Assembly: GCF_000186865.1 (NCBI RefSeq)
Contig: NW_008705561.1
Coordinates: 645,168-709,167, forward strand
Direction: 5' to 3'
Source of the DNA: Aureococcus anophagefferens
Lineage: Eukaryota; Sar; Pelagophyceae; Pelagomonadales; Pelagomonadaceae
DNA: 64,000 bases
Part shown: piece after piece, positions 42,020 to 51,700 of the stretch
How positions within the stretch are numbered: the first letter of the stretch is position 1
Layout: every line of letters starts with the position of its first letter
Notes under the pieces: model-generated
Seen by the model: only the letters and a program-made list of their open reading frames with translations
Databases searched by the model: none
What the model was told of the DNA's origin: nothing
Position numbers and translations under genes: made by a program

Positions 42020-44377
42020 ATGGGGCAAGAATTGAAGTGGTTTCAGGAGCAAATCGCGACGCTCTTCGGGGCAGCCATCCAACACGAGGTATGGTCATTT
42101 CTTGACGACGTTTCGTGCGGCATGGGCTCCGGCGGCGACGGCCTGGCGTGCGAGGACGACGGCATCAAGTCCTACCTCGTCGCCGACCCCGTCGAGGTCA
42201 AGGCGAGCGGCTTCCCCGCCCCCGAGTCGCCGCTGCGCTACAGCATGACGGGCCGGGCCAAGGGCCCGCGGGACCTGTTCCCCTACAGCAACGACGCCCT
42301 GCGGGCGTCGCGCCGCTGCCTGAAGGCCGTCGGCGTCATCAGCGAGGTGAGCAAGCAGTGCGGCAAGAACTGGAAGACGCGCGAGGAGCTGCTGGAGCTC
42401 GACCGGCCCGAGTCCGAGCTGCTCGCGGAGTGGCAGCGGGGCATGGAGGACGACCTGCTGACGCCCCTGAGCGCCCTCGCCTGCGAGAGCGGCGCGCTCT
42501 TCCTCAAGCTCGGCCAGATGTGCGCGCTGAAGATGGCGATGGCGCCCGCGCAGACGCGCGCGATCCTCGAGAAGTGCCGCGACGAGGCCCTGTCGGTGCC
42601 CATCGACGCCATGCTGCCCGTGATCGAGCGGGCCCTGGGGAGGCCCTGGGACGAGGTCTTCGCCCTCGTCGAGCGCGACGCCGTCGGCGCGGCGTCCATC
42701 GCGCAGGCGCACCGCGCGACGCTCCAGTCGGGCGAGGACGTCATCATCAAGATCCAGCACGACAAGATCGCCGTGAAGATGCGCGCGGACCTCTTCATCC
42801 TGCCCGTGCTCCAGTCCATTTTGGCCCTCGGCGCGCCGAACCTCGTGTCGTCGATGAAGCCCCTGCTCGTCCTCTGCCGCGAGATGGTCACGCAGGAGCT
42901 CGACATGCGCATCGAGGGCTACAACCGCGAGCGCCTCGCGGCCATCTTCGAGCGGAGCGACTTCGACGGCCGCCACGCCCACGCGAACGTCGTCTTCCCG
43001 AAGGTCTTCTGGGAGTGGACCGCGGAGCGCGTCATGGTCCAGGAGCTCGCCGTCGGCGCGGTCTCCCTCAACGACGTCGCGGCGGTCGAGGGCGCCGGCG
43101 TGCCCTACGGCGTCGCCGTCGACGCCGTGCTCCAGTTCTTCTGCGAGTCCGTCTTCGTCCACGGCTACACGCACAACGACATGCACCCGGGCAACCTCAT
43201 GATCCGCGACGCGTCGCCGCCGCGGACGGGCGCGCTCGGCGCGGTCCGGCGCGCGCTCGTCGCGCCGGGCGCCGTGTCCCGCGCGACGGCGCGCCTCTTC
43301 CACGTCGGGCTGTGTTCCTGCGGCGCGCTGAGCCTCGCGCTGCTCTGGTATTGGCCGCTGCTCTGGCTCGCGGCGACGGCGGCGCTCGTCGCCAAGGTCG
43401 GCGCGGCCTGGGAGTGGAAGGGGAAGAATCTCGTCTTCAGCTACCGCCTCAAGAAGCACAACGCCCACATGCGCGTCTGCAAGCGCCTCAGCGAGTGGTT
43501 CGCGGTGCTCGCGCGCGTCCGCTTCGACCTCGTCGTCATCGACCACGGCTTCCACACGCACCTCCCCCACGGCCAGCGCCGCGCGTGGTGCAAGGCCGTC
43601 GCGGGCACCGTGCTCCGCGACGGTGCGCTCCTGCGCGAGGCCGCGAAGGACTTTGGTCTGGCCGAGAACGACTGGAAGGGCCTGCCGCAGCTCTTCGGCG
43701 GCTCCGTGCCCTACAAGTGGTGGAAGCAGGGCCGCCTCGCGTCGCCGTCGCCGACGTCCGACGACGAGGAGGACCCGGACGACGACTTCACGGACGGCGA
43801 CACCATGCTCAACGAGCGCATGCCCAAGGACTTCCATCTATTGAACCGCGCGTACGGCCAGATCGCCGCGCTCTCCGCGCTCGGCTACTACGGCTACGGC
43901 GGCGACACGGTGCTCTACCGCATGCGCATCACGGCGGCCTACGCCCTCGTCGGCATGGACATCGCCGACGAGCGCAACGGCGACCTGCCCGTGCCGGGCG
44001 CGCTCAAGACCGTCGACGGCGCGTGGCTCGGCCCGCGGCTCGCGGCCGCGCGCGCGAAGGTCGACGCGGCCTTCGACTGGAAGCAGGGCAAGGCCATCAC
44101 CTACGAGGACTGGGACAAGTTCGCCCACATGGCCGACAACTTCTACAAGGTCGTCGAGGAGGTCGTCGCCAAGGGCAAGAACGACGAGCGCCGCGAGGCC
44201 GCGGCGCGCTGCGGCGCCTGCGACAACTGCCGCTGGACCAAGGCGCACCCCAAGGACCGCAAGGAGTGCGCGGCCCCCAAGGACGAGGACGAGGTCGAGC
44301 GCGTCCTCCGCGAGGACCGCGCGAAGCGCAAGGACGCCGCGCTCAAGAAGCGGCGCGACGCGAAGAAGGCCGCCTAG
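42020..44377 (+). CDS. UbiB/ABC1-family atypical kinase with a membrane insertion
   Basis: This encodes 785 residues. UbiB (COQ8/ADCK) proteins are atypical kinases or ATPases tied to quinone biosynthesis in mitochondria and plastids. Signatures are present: FLKLGQMCALKMAMAP (KxGQ, about 160), VIIKIQHDKI with the ATP lysine (about 253), a HNDMHPGNLMIR catalytic loop (about 384) and VVIDHG in the place of DFG (about 504). Normally these last two lie close together. Here about 108 residues intervene, including hydrophobic LCSCGALSLALLWYWPLLWL AATAALVA (about 430-467). The C-terminus has an acidic insert and a Cys cluster (ARCGACDNCRW). The ATG at 42020 is the first that precedes plausible protein (MGQELKWFQEQ). 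No clear targeting peptide is seen. Confidence 0.85.
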   Translation: MGQELKWFQEQIATLFGAAIQHEVWSFLDDVSCGMGSGGDGLACEDDGIKSYLVADPVEVKASGFPAPESPLRYSMTGRAKGPRDLFPYSNDALRASRRCLKAVGVISEVSKQCGKNWKTREELLELDRPESELLAEWQRGMEDDLLTPLSALACESGALFLKLGQMCALKMAMAPAQTRAILEKCRDEALSVPIDAMLPVIERALGRPWDEVFALVERDAVGAASIAQAHRATLQSGEDVIIKIQHDKIAVKMRADLFILPVLQSILALGAPNLVSSMKPLLVLCREMVTQELDMRIEGYNRERLAAIFERSDFDGRHAHANVVFPKVFWEWTAERVMVQELAVGAVSLNDVAAVEGAGVPYGVAVDAVLQFFCESVFVHGYTHNDMHPGNLMIRDASPPRTGALGAVRRALVAPGAVSRATARLFHVGLCSCGALSLALLWYWPLLWLAATAALVAKVGAAWEWKGKNLVFSYRLKKHNAHMRVCKRLSEWFAVLARVRFDLVVIDHGFHTHLPHGQRRAWCKAVAGTVLRDGALLREAAKDFGLAENDWKGLPQLFGGSVPYKWWKQGRLASPSPTSDDEEDPDDDFTDGDTMLNERMPKDFHLLNRAYGQIAALSALGYYGYGGDTVLYRMRITAAYALVGMDIADERNGDLPVPGALKTVDGAWLGPRLAAARAKVDAAFDWKQGKAITYEDWDKFAHMADNFYKVVEEVVAKGKNDERREAAARCGACDNCRWTKAHPKDRKECAAPKDEDEVERVLREDRAKRKDAALKKRRDAKKAA

Positions 44378-44449
44378 GGGCGCCCCCCCGCCCCCCCCCG
44401 CCTGTGGCGCGCCTCCGCGCCGGGGGACCCCCGTCGCTTACGTCGACGT

Positions 44450-45292
44450 TCACCCGTGGCCGCGGGCGCCGTGGCCGTGGTCGTGGCCGAGGACGGCGCC
44501 GTCGAGGCCGCCCGTTGCGAGGAGCCCGAGCCAAAGGAGCCCGACGGCGACGGACAACCCGCTCGACGCCGCGGCCAGTCTGAAGGTCAGCTCCGCGGAC
44601 GACGCCGCGTAGCGCCGCGTCGCGCCGCCCCAAGCCGCGGCGAAGCCGCCCATGACGACCGTCGACGTGACCGAGAACGCGCCGAGGTACGCCGCGGCCG
44701 CCGCCGCCGTCGGCAGCTCGAGCACGGGCAGCACCCAGACGACGTGCGTGAGGCCGTGGACGACGCCGACGCAGAGCGCGAGCGCGCCGCGGTCGCCGCC
44801 CTCGCAGCCGTGGTGGTGGTGGTGGTGGTGGTGGCGCTTGCGGTCGTCGTCGTCGTCGTCGCGGTCGCGCGCGCCGCCCTCGAGGAGCGGGTCCGCGTCG
44901 TCGCCGCCGCCGCCGTCGTCCGCGCGCTTGCGCCGCGCGCGCGCGCGGAGGGCGCCGTGCGCGCCGATGGCGACCATGGTCGCGCCGACGAGCGCGTTGC
45001 AGTACATCGAGAGGTCGCGCGCGAGCGCGTCGGCCGCGCCGCCGCCGCCGCGGTCGGCCGCGGCGCGCTCGCCGCCCCAGGTCACGGCGAGCAGCGCGCA
45101 GGCCATGCCGAGCATGCCCGTGGAGTGGCCCACGCCCCAGCGCACGCCCAGGCGGAAGGCGCCGGCCCCGCCGTTCGCGCTCAGCGTCGCCAGCGCGCTC
45201 AGGTGGTCCGGCGACAGCACGTGCGCGACGCCCATGCCCGTCCCGACGAGCGCCACCTGCGTCAGCGACTCGTCCCAGCGCAGGTCCGTCAT
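44450..45292 (-). CDS. NiCoT/UreH-like metal transporter with His-rich loop
   Basis: This encodes 280 residues with about six membrane segments. The N-terminal motif GMGVAHVLSPDHLSALATLS (about 18-38) corresponds to the conserved His-x(4)-Asp-His of nickel/cobalt transporters and UreH-like proteins, where these residues bind the metal. A second motif, GVVHGLTHVVWVLPVLE (about 177-194), carries two more His. The cytosolic loop is extremely His- and Asp-rich (DRDDDDDDRKRHHHHHHHHG, about 142-162), and the C-terminus ends GHDHGHGARGHG. Both are typical metal-binding tails. Nickel for urease is a likely purpose, but no urease gene is in the window. The start at 45292 places the first helix directly after a short soluble lead. 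Confidence 0.8.
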   Translation of the reverse strand: MTDLRWDESLTQVALVGTGMGVAHVLSPDHLSALATLSANGGAGAFRLGVRWGVGHSTGMLGMACALLAVTWGGERAAADRGGGGAADALARDLSMYCNALVGATMVAIGAHGALRARARRKRADDGGGGDDADPLLEGGARDRDDDDDDRKRHHHHHHHHGCEGGDRGALALCVGVVHGLTHVVWVLPVLELPTAAAAAAYLGAFSVTSTVVMGGFAAAWGGATRRYAASSAELTFRLAAASSGLSVAVGLLWLGLLATGGLDGAVLGHDHGHGARGHG

Positions 45293-45469
45293 GGCGGCGC
45301 GCGAGGATGCGTGCGGAGGAGGAGGAGGAGCTGAAGCTCGAGCATGCCGCTCGCGGCACACTGCCGTCAAGATGCACTCGCGGGAACGAGCGCGTCCGAC
45401 GCGCACACGTCTCTACGGGTGCATCTTCTTAGTAGTAGTTGGGGGAGATCGTGCCGGCGATGCTTGCCA

Positions 45470-45711
45470 TCGCCGCGGTCCGTAGCCTCGCGCCGTCGAC
45501 GGAACGCGCGCGCGCGTCCGCGGCGGTATTACTTCTTCGCGAGGCATCTCAACAGGCCGAGTAGCCTCCACCTTCGGGAGCACATGGCTTAGGTACGCGC
45601 TCTTATCGCAGTAGTAGCGGGGGGGGGGGTAGCGCCGGCGGTATAGCTTGTCATCGCCGTGGTCCGTAGCCTCGCGCCGTCGACGGAACGCGCGCGCGCG
45701 TCCGCGGCAGA
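45470..45711. repeat. 58-bp direct repeat downstream of the giant gene
   Basis: The segments 45470-45527 and 45653-45711 are nearly identical (GTCCGTAGCCTCGCGCCGTC, then GACGGAACGCGCGCGCGCGT). They are 183 bp apart, with similar GTAGTAG and CGCCGGCG words before each. They lie just past the stop of the giant Cys-rich gene and upstream of the metal-transporter start. The region 45293-45714 otherwise holds no convincing gene. Confidence 0.8.
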
Positions 45712-45714
45712 GGT

Positions 45715-48700
45715 CTACTTGTCCTTGCACTTGTCCTTCGTCCACTCGCACGTCTTCTTGTTCGCCTTGCACTCATCCTTGGTCTTGAGTTTCTTGCACT
45801 TCGGGGCTTTGACGGCCTCGGCCTCGGCCTCGGCCTCATCCTCGCCCTCGCCGCCGGACCCGGACGGTTTGTCCTTGCACTTGTCCTTCGTCCACTCGCA
45901 CGTCTTCTTGTTCGCCTTGCACTCATCCTTGGTCTTGAGTTTCTTGCACTTCGGGGCTTTGACGGCCTCGGCCTCGGCCTCGGCCTCATCCTCGCCGCCG
46001 GACCCGGACGGCTTGTCCTTGCACTTGTCCTTCGTCCACTCGCACGTCTTCTTGTTCGCCTTGCACTCATCCTTGGTCTTGAGTTTCTTGCACTTCGGGG
46101 CTTTGACGGCCTCGGCCTCGGCCTCATCCTCGCCCTCGCCGCCGGACCCGGACGGCTTGTCCTTGCACTTGTCCTTCGTCCACTCGCACGTCTTCTTGTT
46201 CGCCTTGCACTCATCCTTGGTCTTGAGTTTCTTGCACTTCGGGGCTTTGACGGCCTCGGCCTCGGCCTCGGCCTCATCCTCGCCCTCGCCGCCGGACCCG
46301 CCGGACGGCTTGTCCTTGCACTTGTCCTTCGTCCACTCGCACGTCTTCTTGTTCGCCTTGCACTCATCCTTGGTCTTGAGTTTCTTGCACTTCGGGGCTT
46401 TGACGGCCTCGGCCTCGGCCTCATCCTCGCCCTCGCCGCCGGACCCGCCGGGCTGGCATTTCGGGGAGGACTTCCCGTCCCACGTGCAGCCCGCGTCCTT
46501 GCACGAGTCCTTCTTCGTGTTGTCGGCGCACGTGCCTGCGCCGCCTTCCGTGAAATCACCGTCACCTTGGCCGAACTCGCCGCTGTCGCCGACGGGCTGC
46601 GTCTGCACGGGCGCCGTCGTGGTCGCCGGCGGCGTCGTCGCGCCGCTGTCGTCGACGCACTTGCCCTGGCCGGCCTTCCACTTGCAGGCCGCGTCCTTGT
46701 CGCACGACTTCTCGGTGGACCGGTCCTCGCACGCCTTGGGCGGCTCGGTCGTCGTCGTCGCGGGCGTCGTGGTCGTGGTCGTGGGGGCGGGCGTAGGAGG
46801 CCGCGTCGTGGTCGTCGTGGTCGTGGGGGCGGGCGTAGGAGGCCGCGTCGTGGTCGTCGTGGACGTGGTCGCGGGCGCGGACGACGGCGACGGAAAGCGG
46901 AAACCGTCGCCGCCGAGGCCGTCGTAGGCCGTCTCCGGGTTCGGCGCCGGGAACGATTCGTAGCCGCTCGCGCCCGCGGCGACGTCGTCCGGACGCGCCG
47001 CGAACATGGGCAGCTCGCAGGCGTCGAGGTCGCCGTGCTTGTGTTCGCCGTCGCACTCGCAGGCGCCGTTGGACCGGCACGAGCCGTTGCCCGAGCAGGG
47101 CTTGCCGCCGACGACGGGGCAGTCGACGACGGAGCAGTCGTCGCCCGTCCGCGCGGCGCCGCAGGCGCACGCGCCGTCGACGCACTCGCCGCTGCCCGAG
47201 CAGCCGTTCGGGCAGCCGTCGGCGCAGAGCGCCCCGGAGTAGCCGCAGTGGCAGAGGCACGACGCGGCGCCGCCCGCGGCGACGACGCAGACGCCGTGGT
47301 CGCAGGCCGGGCACGCGACGGTCCTAGCGCCGTCGAGGAACGCGTCGGCGACGCGCGCGACGGGGAAGTACGTGCCCGCGGCGCGGAGCTCGAAGGCGTG
47401 CTTCGATCCCGACGCGCGCACCTGGTGGGCCTCGTCGTCGAGGAACGCGTGCGTCCCCGACGCCGGGTCCCACCGCATCACCGCCAGCGCGGGGAAGAGG
47501 TCCGCGCGGCGGTTGAAGCCGCCCGCCACCGGCAGCCCGTACTTGAGCGCGTCGAAGGCCGCGCCGCCGGCGTCGACGGTCATGCCGTCGCCGAGGAGCT
47601 GCGCGACGACGAGCCCGCGCGCGTCGAATACGGCGAGCGCGTCGACGGACGCCGCGTCGTCGTGGCAGCCGGCGCCCGCGAGCTTCGCGACGCCGGGGAA
47701 GTCGCCCGCGGAGAACGGCGCGAACGTGAGGTCCACGGCGCCGCCGCTCGCGAGGCGCCGGCCGCCGCCGCCGCCGCCGCCGCAGGACTTCTCGAGGACG
47801 GCGTCGGCGCAGCCGAGGCTCAGCGGCCGGAGCTCGTCGCAGAAGCCCGTCGCCGTCGCCGCGACGCCGCCGCCGGCGGCGCGGGTCTCGCAGACGTCGG
47901 CGCCCGCGGAGCCGCAGCGGCAGAGGAGGTCGAGGACGACGTCGAGCCACATGGAGTACTTGAGGAACTTCTCGACGACGCGCCGCTGGACGAAGGCGCG
48001 CATCATGGGCCCCCGGAGCTGCTCGTCGAGCCGCCGCTCCGTCGCCCGCTTCTGCACGAGCCTCGCCGGCGTCATCTCCGTCCGCGGGAACCACGCGAGG
48101 TCGCGGACGACGGGCGGCGTCCAGAGGCCGTCGGCCCACGCGTAGCGCGGGCCGTAGACGCCGCCGCACTTGTCGCACTCGGCCTCGCTCTTGGACGTCA
48201 CCTCGTGGCCGAACGTCTCCTCGCAGCCGAGGAACGCGAGGCACTCGGCCTTCGTCGTCGCCGGCAGGAACCACTCGCCGCCGGCGTCCGCGCACGCCTC
48301 CCGCGTGTGGATCGCGCCGTCGACCATGCGGCAGCCGTAGGGGTGCTCGTGATCATAACTCGCGCACTCGTCGCGGGCCTTGGACGCGTCGACGCAGACG
48401 CCGGGCACGTCCCACTCGCAGTCGCCGCACTCGGCGGTCCGCCGCGTCTGCTCGTCGTAGTAGTAACAGAGGTCGCCGTGGGTCCAGTCCTTGTCCTTGC
48501 ACTCGTTCCGGACGCCGACGCGTTCGTGCTCGTAGCCGCCGACGCACTCGCCCGCGGCGAGGCACGACGCCTCGTCCTCGCAGAACGTCGACCGCTCCCA
48601 GGCGCATGCCGAGGTGACGCCTTCGTGCTCGCGCGTCGCCGCGCCGCAGGCGGCCTTCGTCGTCACGTCGTGGCACGGGTGCCACGCGTCGTCGACCTCG

Positions 48701-51700
48701 TCCTCCTCGTCGAGGCGCTTTCGGAAGAGGCGCCGGCGGAAGTCCTCCTCGTCCTCCTCGTCCTCTTCGGCTTCGACCTTGGCGACGCACGAGTAGCACG
48801 TCGTCGAGCAGCTGTAGAAGCGGCTCGCGTCGTCCTGAGTGCCGTCGGCGAAGCCCTCGCACTGCGCGCGAGTGTAGCCGCCCTCCACGAAGTCCTTGAT
48901 GATCTGGCCCTCGAGCTTCAGCGGGATGCCCGTGCACCAGCCCTCGTCGCACTCGGCCTGCGTCTTCAGCCGGCCGGGCTCGAACCAGAGGCTGCCGCCG
49001 TTGTACCACGCGCCGCCCAGATTCTTGTCTTTCAGCTTCTTGTCGACGTCATCGCACTGGTCCTCCGTGGCGTACCGGAGGAAGCACAAGGGCTCGCCCC
49101 GGGCGTTGACGCGCATATCCTCGAGCCCCCAGTCGTGTAAGTCCGCGTTCAGCTTGTTGCCGAGATGGCGACACCTCTCCTCCGAATCTTCGTCGCTTTG
49201 CTGCTGCTCGTAATAGCATCCGATGATGCACTCGGTGCCGAGCCAGTTGACCGCGGGAATCGCGTCGTCCGGGTAGTCCTCGACGCCGCGCGCGTCCCTG
49301 TCGTCGAAGCAATATTTCTCGACGACGGCCACGTCCGATTCTGTCAGCCTCGCGAAGCAGTCGGTGACCGGGTCCGCGGCGTCGCCGTCGACGGGCAGGT
49401 GGCACACCAGCGCGCCCCCGTCCCACGCCGTGTCGCGGTTCCGGAAATCGACCCACGCCGTGTCGCCCAGCTTGGCGCACTCGGCCTCGACCTCCTCCTT
49501 TGTTGCGTCTTCATAGTTTATGGTGCAGGTGGACCGCCGCGACTCCTTGAAGCACTGCGTGCCCCAGCACGTGCCGCACCAGCCCGGGTCGTTCTCGACG
49601 TAGCAGGCGTCGGCGCTGCACGCGTTCCCCTCCGCGGGGTCGCCGCAGTGCCAGCGGTCGTTGCACCGCTCCTCCTCGAGGCACGCCGTCGCGTTGACGG
49701 TGAATTCCTTGAGCTCGCAGCACGAGTCGTACTTCGCGGAGCACGCGTCGCACGCGCTGCGATCGCAGCCCGTGTCTTCGCAGTCCATCCAGACCTCGTC
49801 CTGGCACTCCCAGACGACCTCCTCGACCCCGACGAAGCTCCGCCGCTCGAACTCGCCGTAGCAGCACTCGCCGCCGTCGACCGTCGAGCGCCACGTCGCG
49901 CCGTTGGCCTGGCAGCACGTCTTGTCGCGGAGGCTGTCGCTGTCGGGGAGCCCCGGCGGCGTCGCCGTGCAGACCTTTTCGCCGCCCTCCTCCGTGACGA
50001 CGTGGCCCGCGCAGCAGCGCCCCTCCGGCCCCGCGGACGCGACCCAGACGCCGTCGGCCTGCTGGCAGGCCTGGCGGTCCTCGCACTTGCGCCGCGCGTC
50101 CTCCTCGCACTTGTCGAAGGCCGCGCACGCGAGCGTCCGGCCCTTGGTCGCATCGGGACCGAACGTGCACGAAGTCTTGTCGGCGTCGTTCGGGTCCTCG
50201 TAGAAGTCGCCGCCGTTGTCCGCGCACAGCGTTCCGTCGTTCGCCCAGTCGCAGAGCGCGGCGCCGCCGTCGTCGCCGTAGTTGTATGAACCATAGTCGT
50301 CCCCGTCCTCGCCGCCGGAGTAGTACGTCACCTTGACCTTCATATCTTGGTTGGCGCAGTGCCGGCCGACCGAACATCCAAAGTAGGCGACGCGATCACC
50401 TTCATCATCGAGAACCCCCCACTCCTGCATCTGCTGGCCCGACACCTCGGCGAAGAAGATCGACTGTTCGCTCTCGTATTCGCCTTCGAGGAAGATCGCG
50501 CGTTCGCCATCGTATTCGCCTTCGAAATCGCACTGGTTGTAGGCTTCCTCGTTCGGGAACAGCCACAGGTCGTGATTGCCAACCCACTCGAACGTTAGGG
50601 TCTGGCCTTGCTCGAAGAAGATGTCGGACTCATCCATCTCAGTCTTCCATTCGACGACGACCTCCTCCAGCCTCCGCGCCATCGGGGCCGCCGCCGGCAG
50701 CTTGCGCGCCTTCGGGGCCGCCAGCCTGCGCGCCTTCGGGGCCGCCGCCGACAGCTTGCGGCCCTCGCCGTCGATGGTCCCGCCCCAGCCGGCGTTCTCC
50801 GACGGCTCGCGCGCCTTCGGGCAGATCTTGTCGCGGAGCGCTTCCTCGTACTCGTTCTCCGTGCAGGCCTCCTCGAGCTGGCAGTCGGCGTCGCAGACCT
50901 CGCGGCTCACAGGGAAGCCGATCGGGGGCGCGTCGTGCACGAAGTACTCGCCGCTGTCGCCGCTCTCGACGCAGACGCCCTCGCCGATCTTGTGCGAGAA
51001 CTTGCCGTCGAATTCGGCGTCCGCGCCGAAGCCCGGGTCGATGCCCCAGTCCTCGTAGAGGAAGCGCTTCGCGAGGGGGTCCATGGCCCCGCGGAGGCAC
51101 TCGGCCTCGCACTTGACGTAGTCGTCGCTGGCGGTCACGCAGCCCGCGAAGTCGTCCTCCATCTGGACGCACTTGGAGTAGGCGCAGGGGCAGACGCGCG
51201 TGTCCGTGCAGGGCGTCAGCGTGTCGCGCGCGACCTTGGCCAGGCACTCGTCCTTGAACTTCCAGAACTGGTCGTAGTCGCGGTCGAAGTCGTCGCTCAC
51301 GTCGAGCTTCTCGCGGCACGTCGCCGACTCCGCGAGGGACCGCTGGATGTGCGCGACGCGGTCGACGACGGACGCCGTGCACTCGTCGCGCGCGACGTCC
51401 TCGTCGACGCCCTCGACGACGACGCGCTTCCCCGCCTCCACGTCCTTGCGCTCGCAGCACTGCTCGTAGCGGCGGATGGGGTTGCAGCACGGGTCCTCCT
51501 CCCAGGCCTCGTTCCGCTCGCCGAGGACGAACTCGGCGTGCTCGCAGTAGTCCTCCTGGTCGTAGAGGTAGACCGTCTCCGTCGTCGTGCGCAGCACGCG
51601 CGTCGCGAGCGCCCGGGCGTCGTGGATCGCCGACGACGCGCCGAGCGCCTCGACGGCGAACGCGCGCGCCGCGTAGTCGGCCTTGGTCCCCGCGCCGACG

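Noticed and set aside
44815..44840. Eight-histidine run as a cloning tag or vector contamination
   Set aside because: It lies inside a native transporter loop next to an Asp run, with host-like codon use and a second His-rich region at the C-terminus.
45718..46450. Regular repeats that might suggest a CRISPR array
   Set aside because: Units are 144-153 bp, keep one reading frame, have no variable spacers and encode a conserved Cys/Lys module in a eukaryotic gene.
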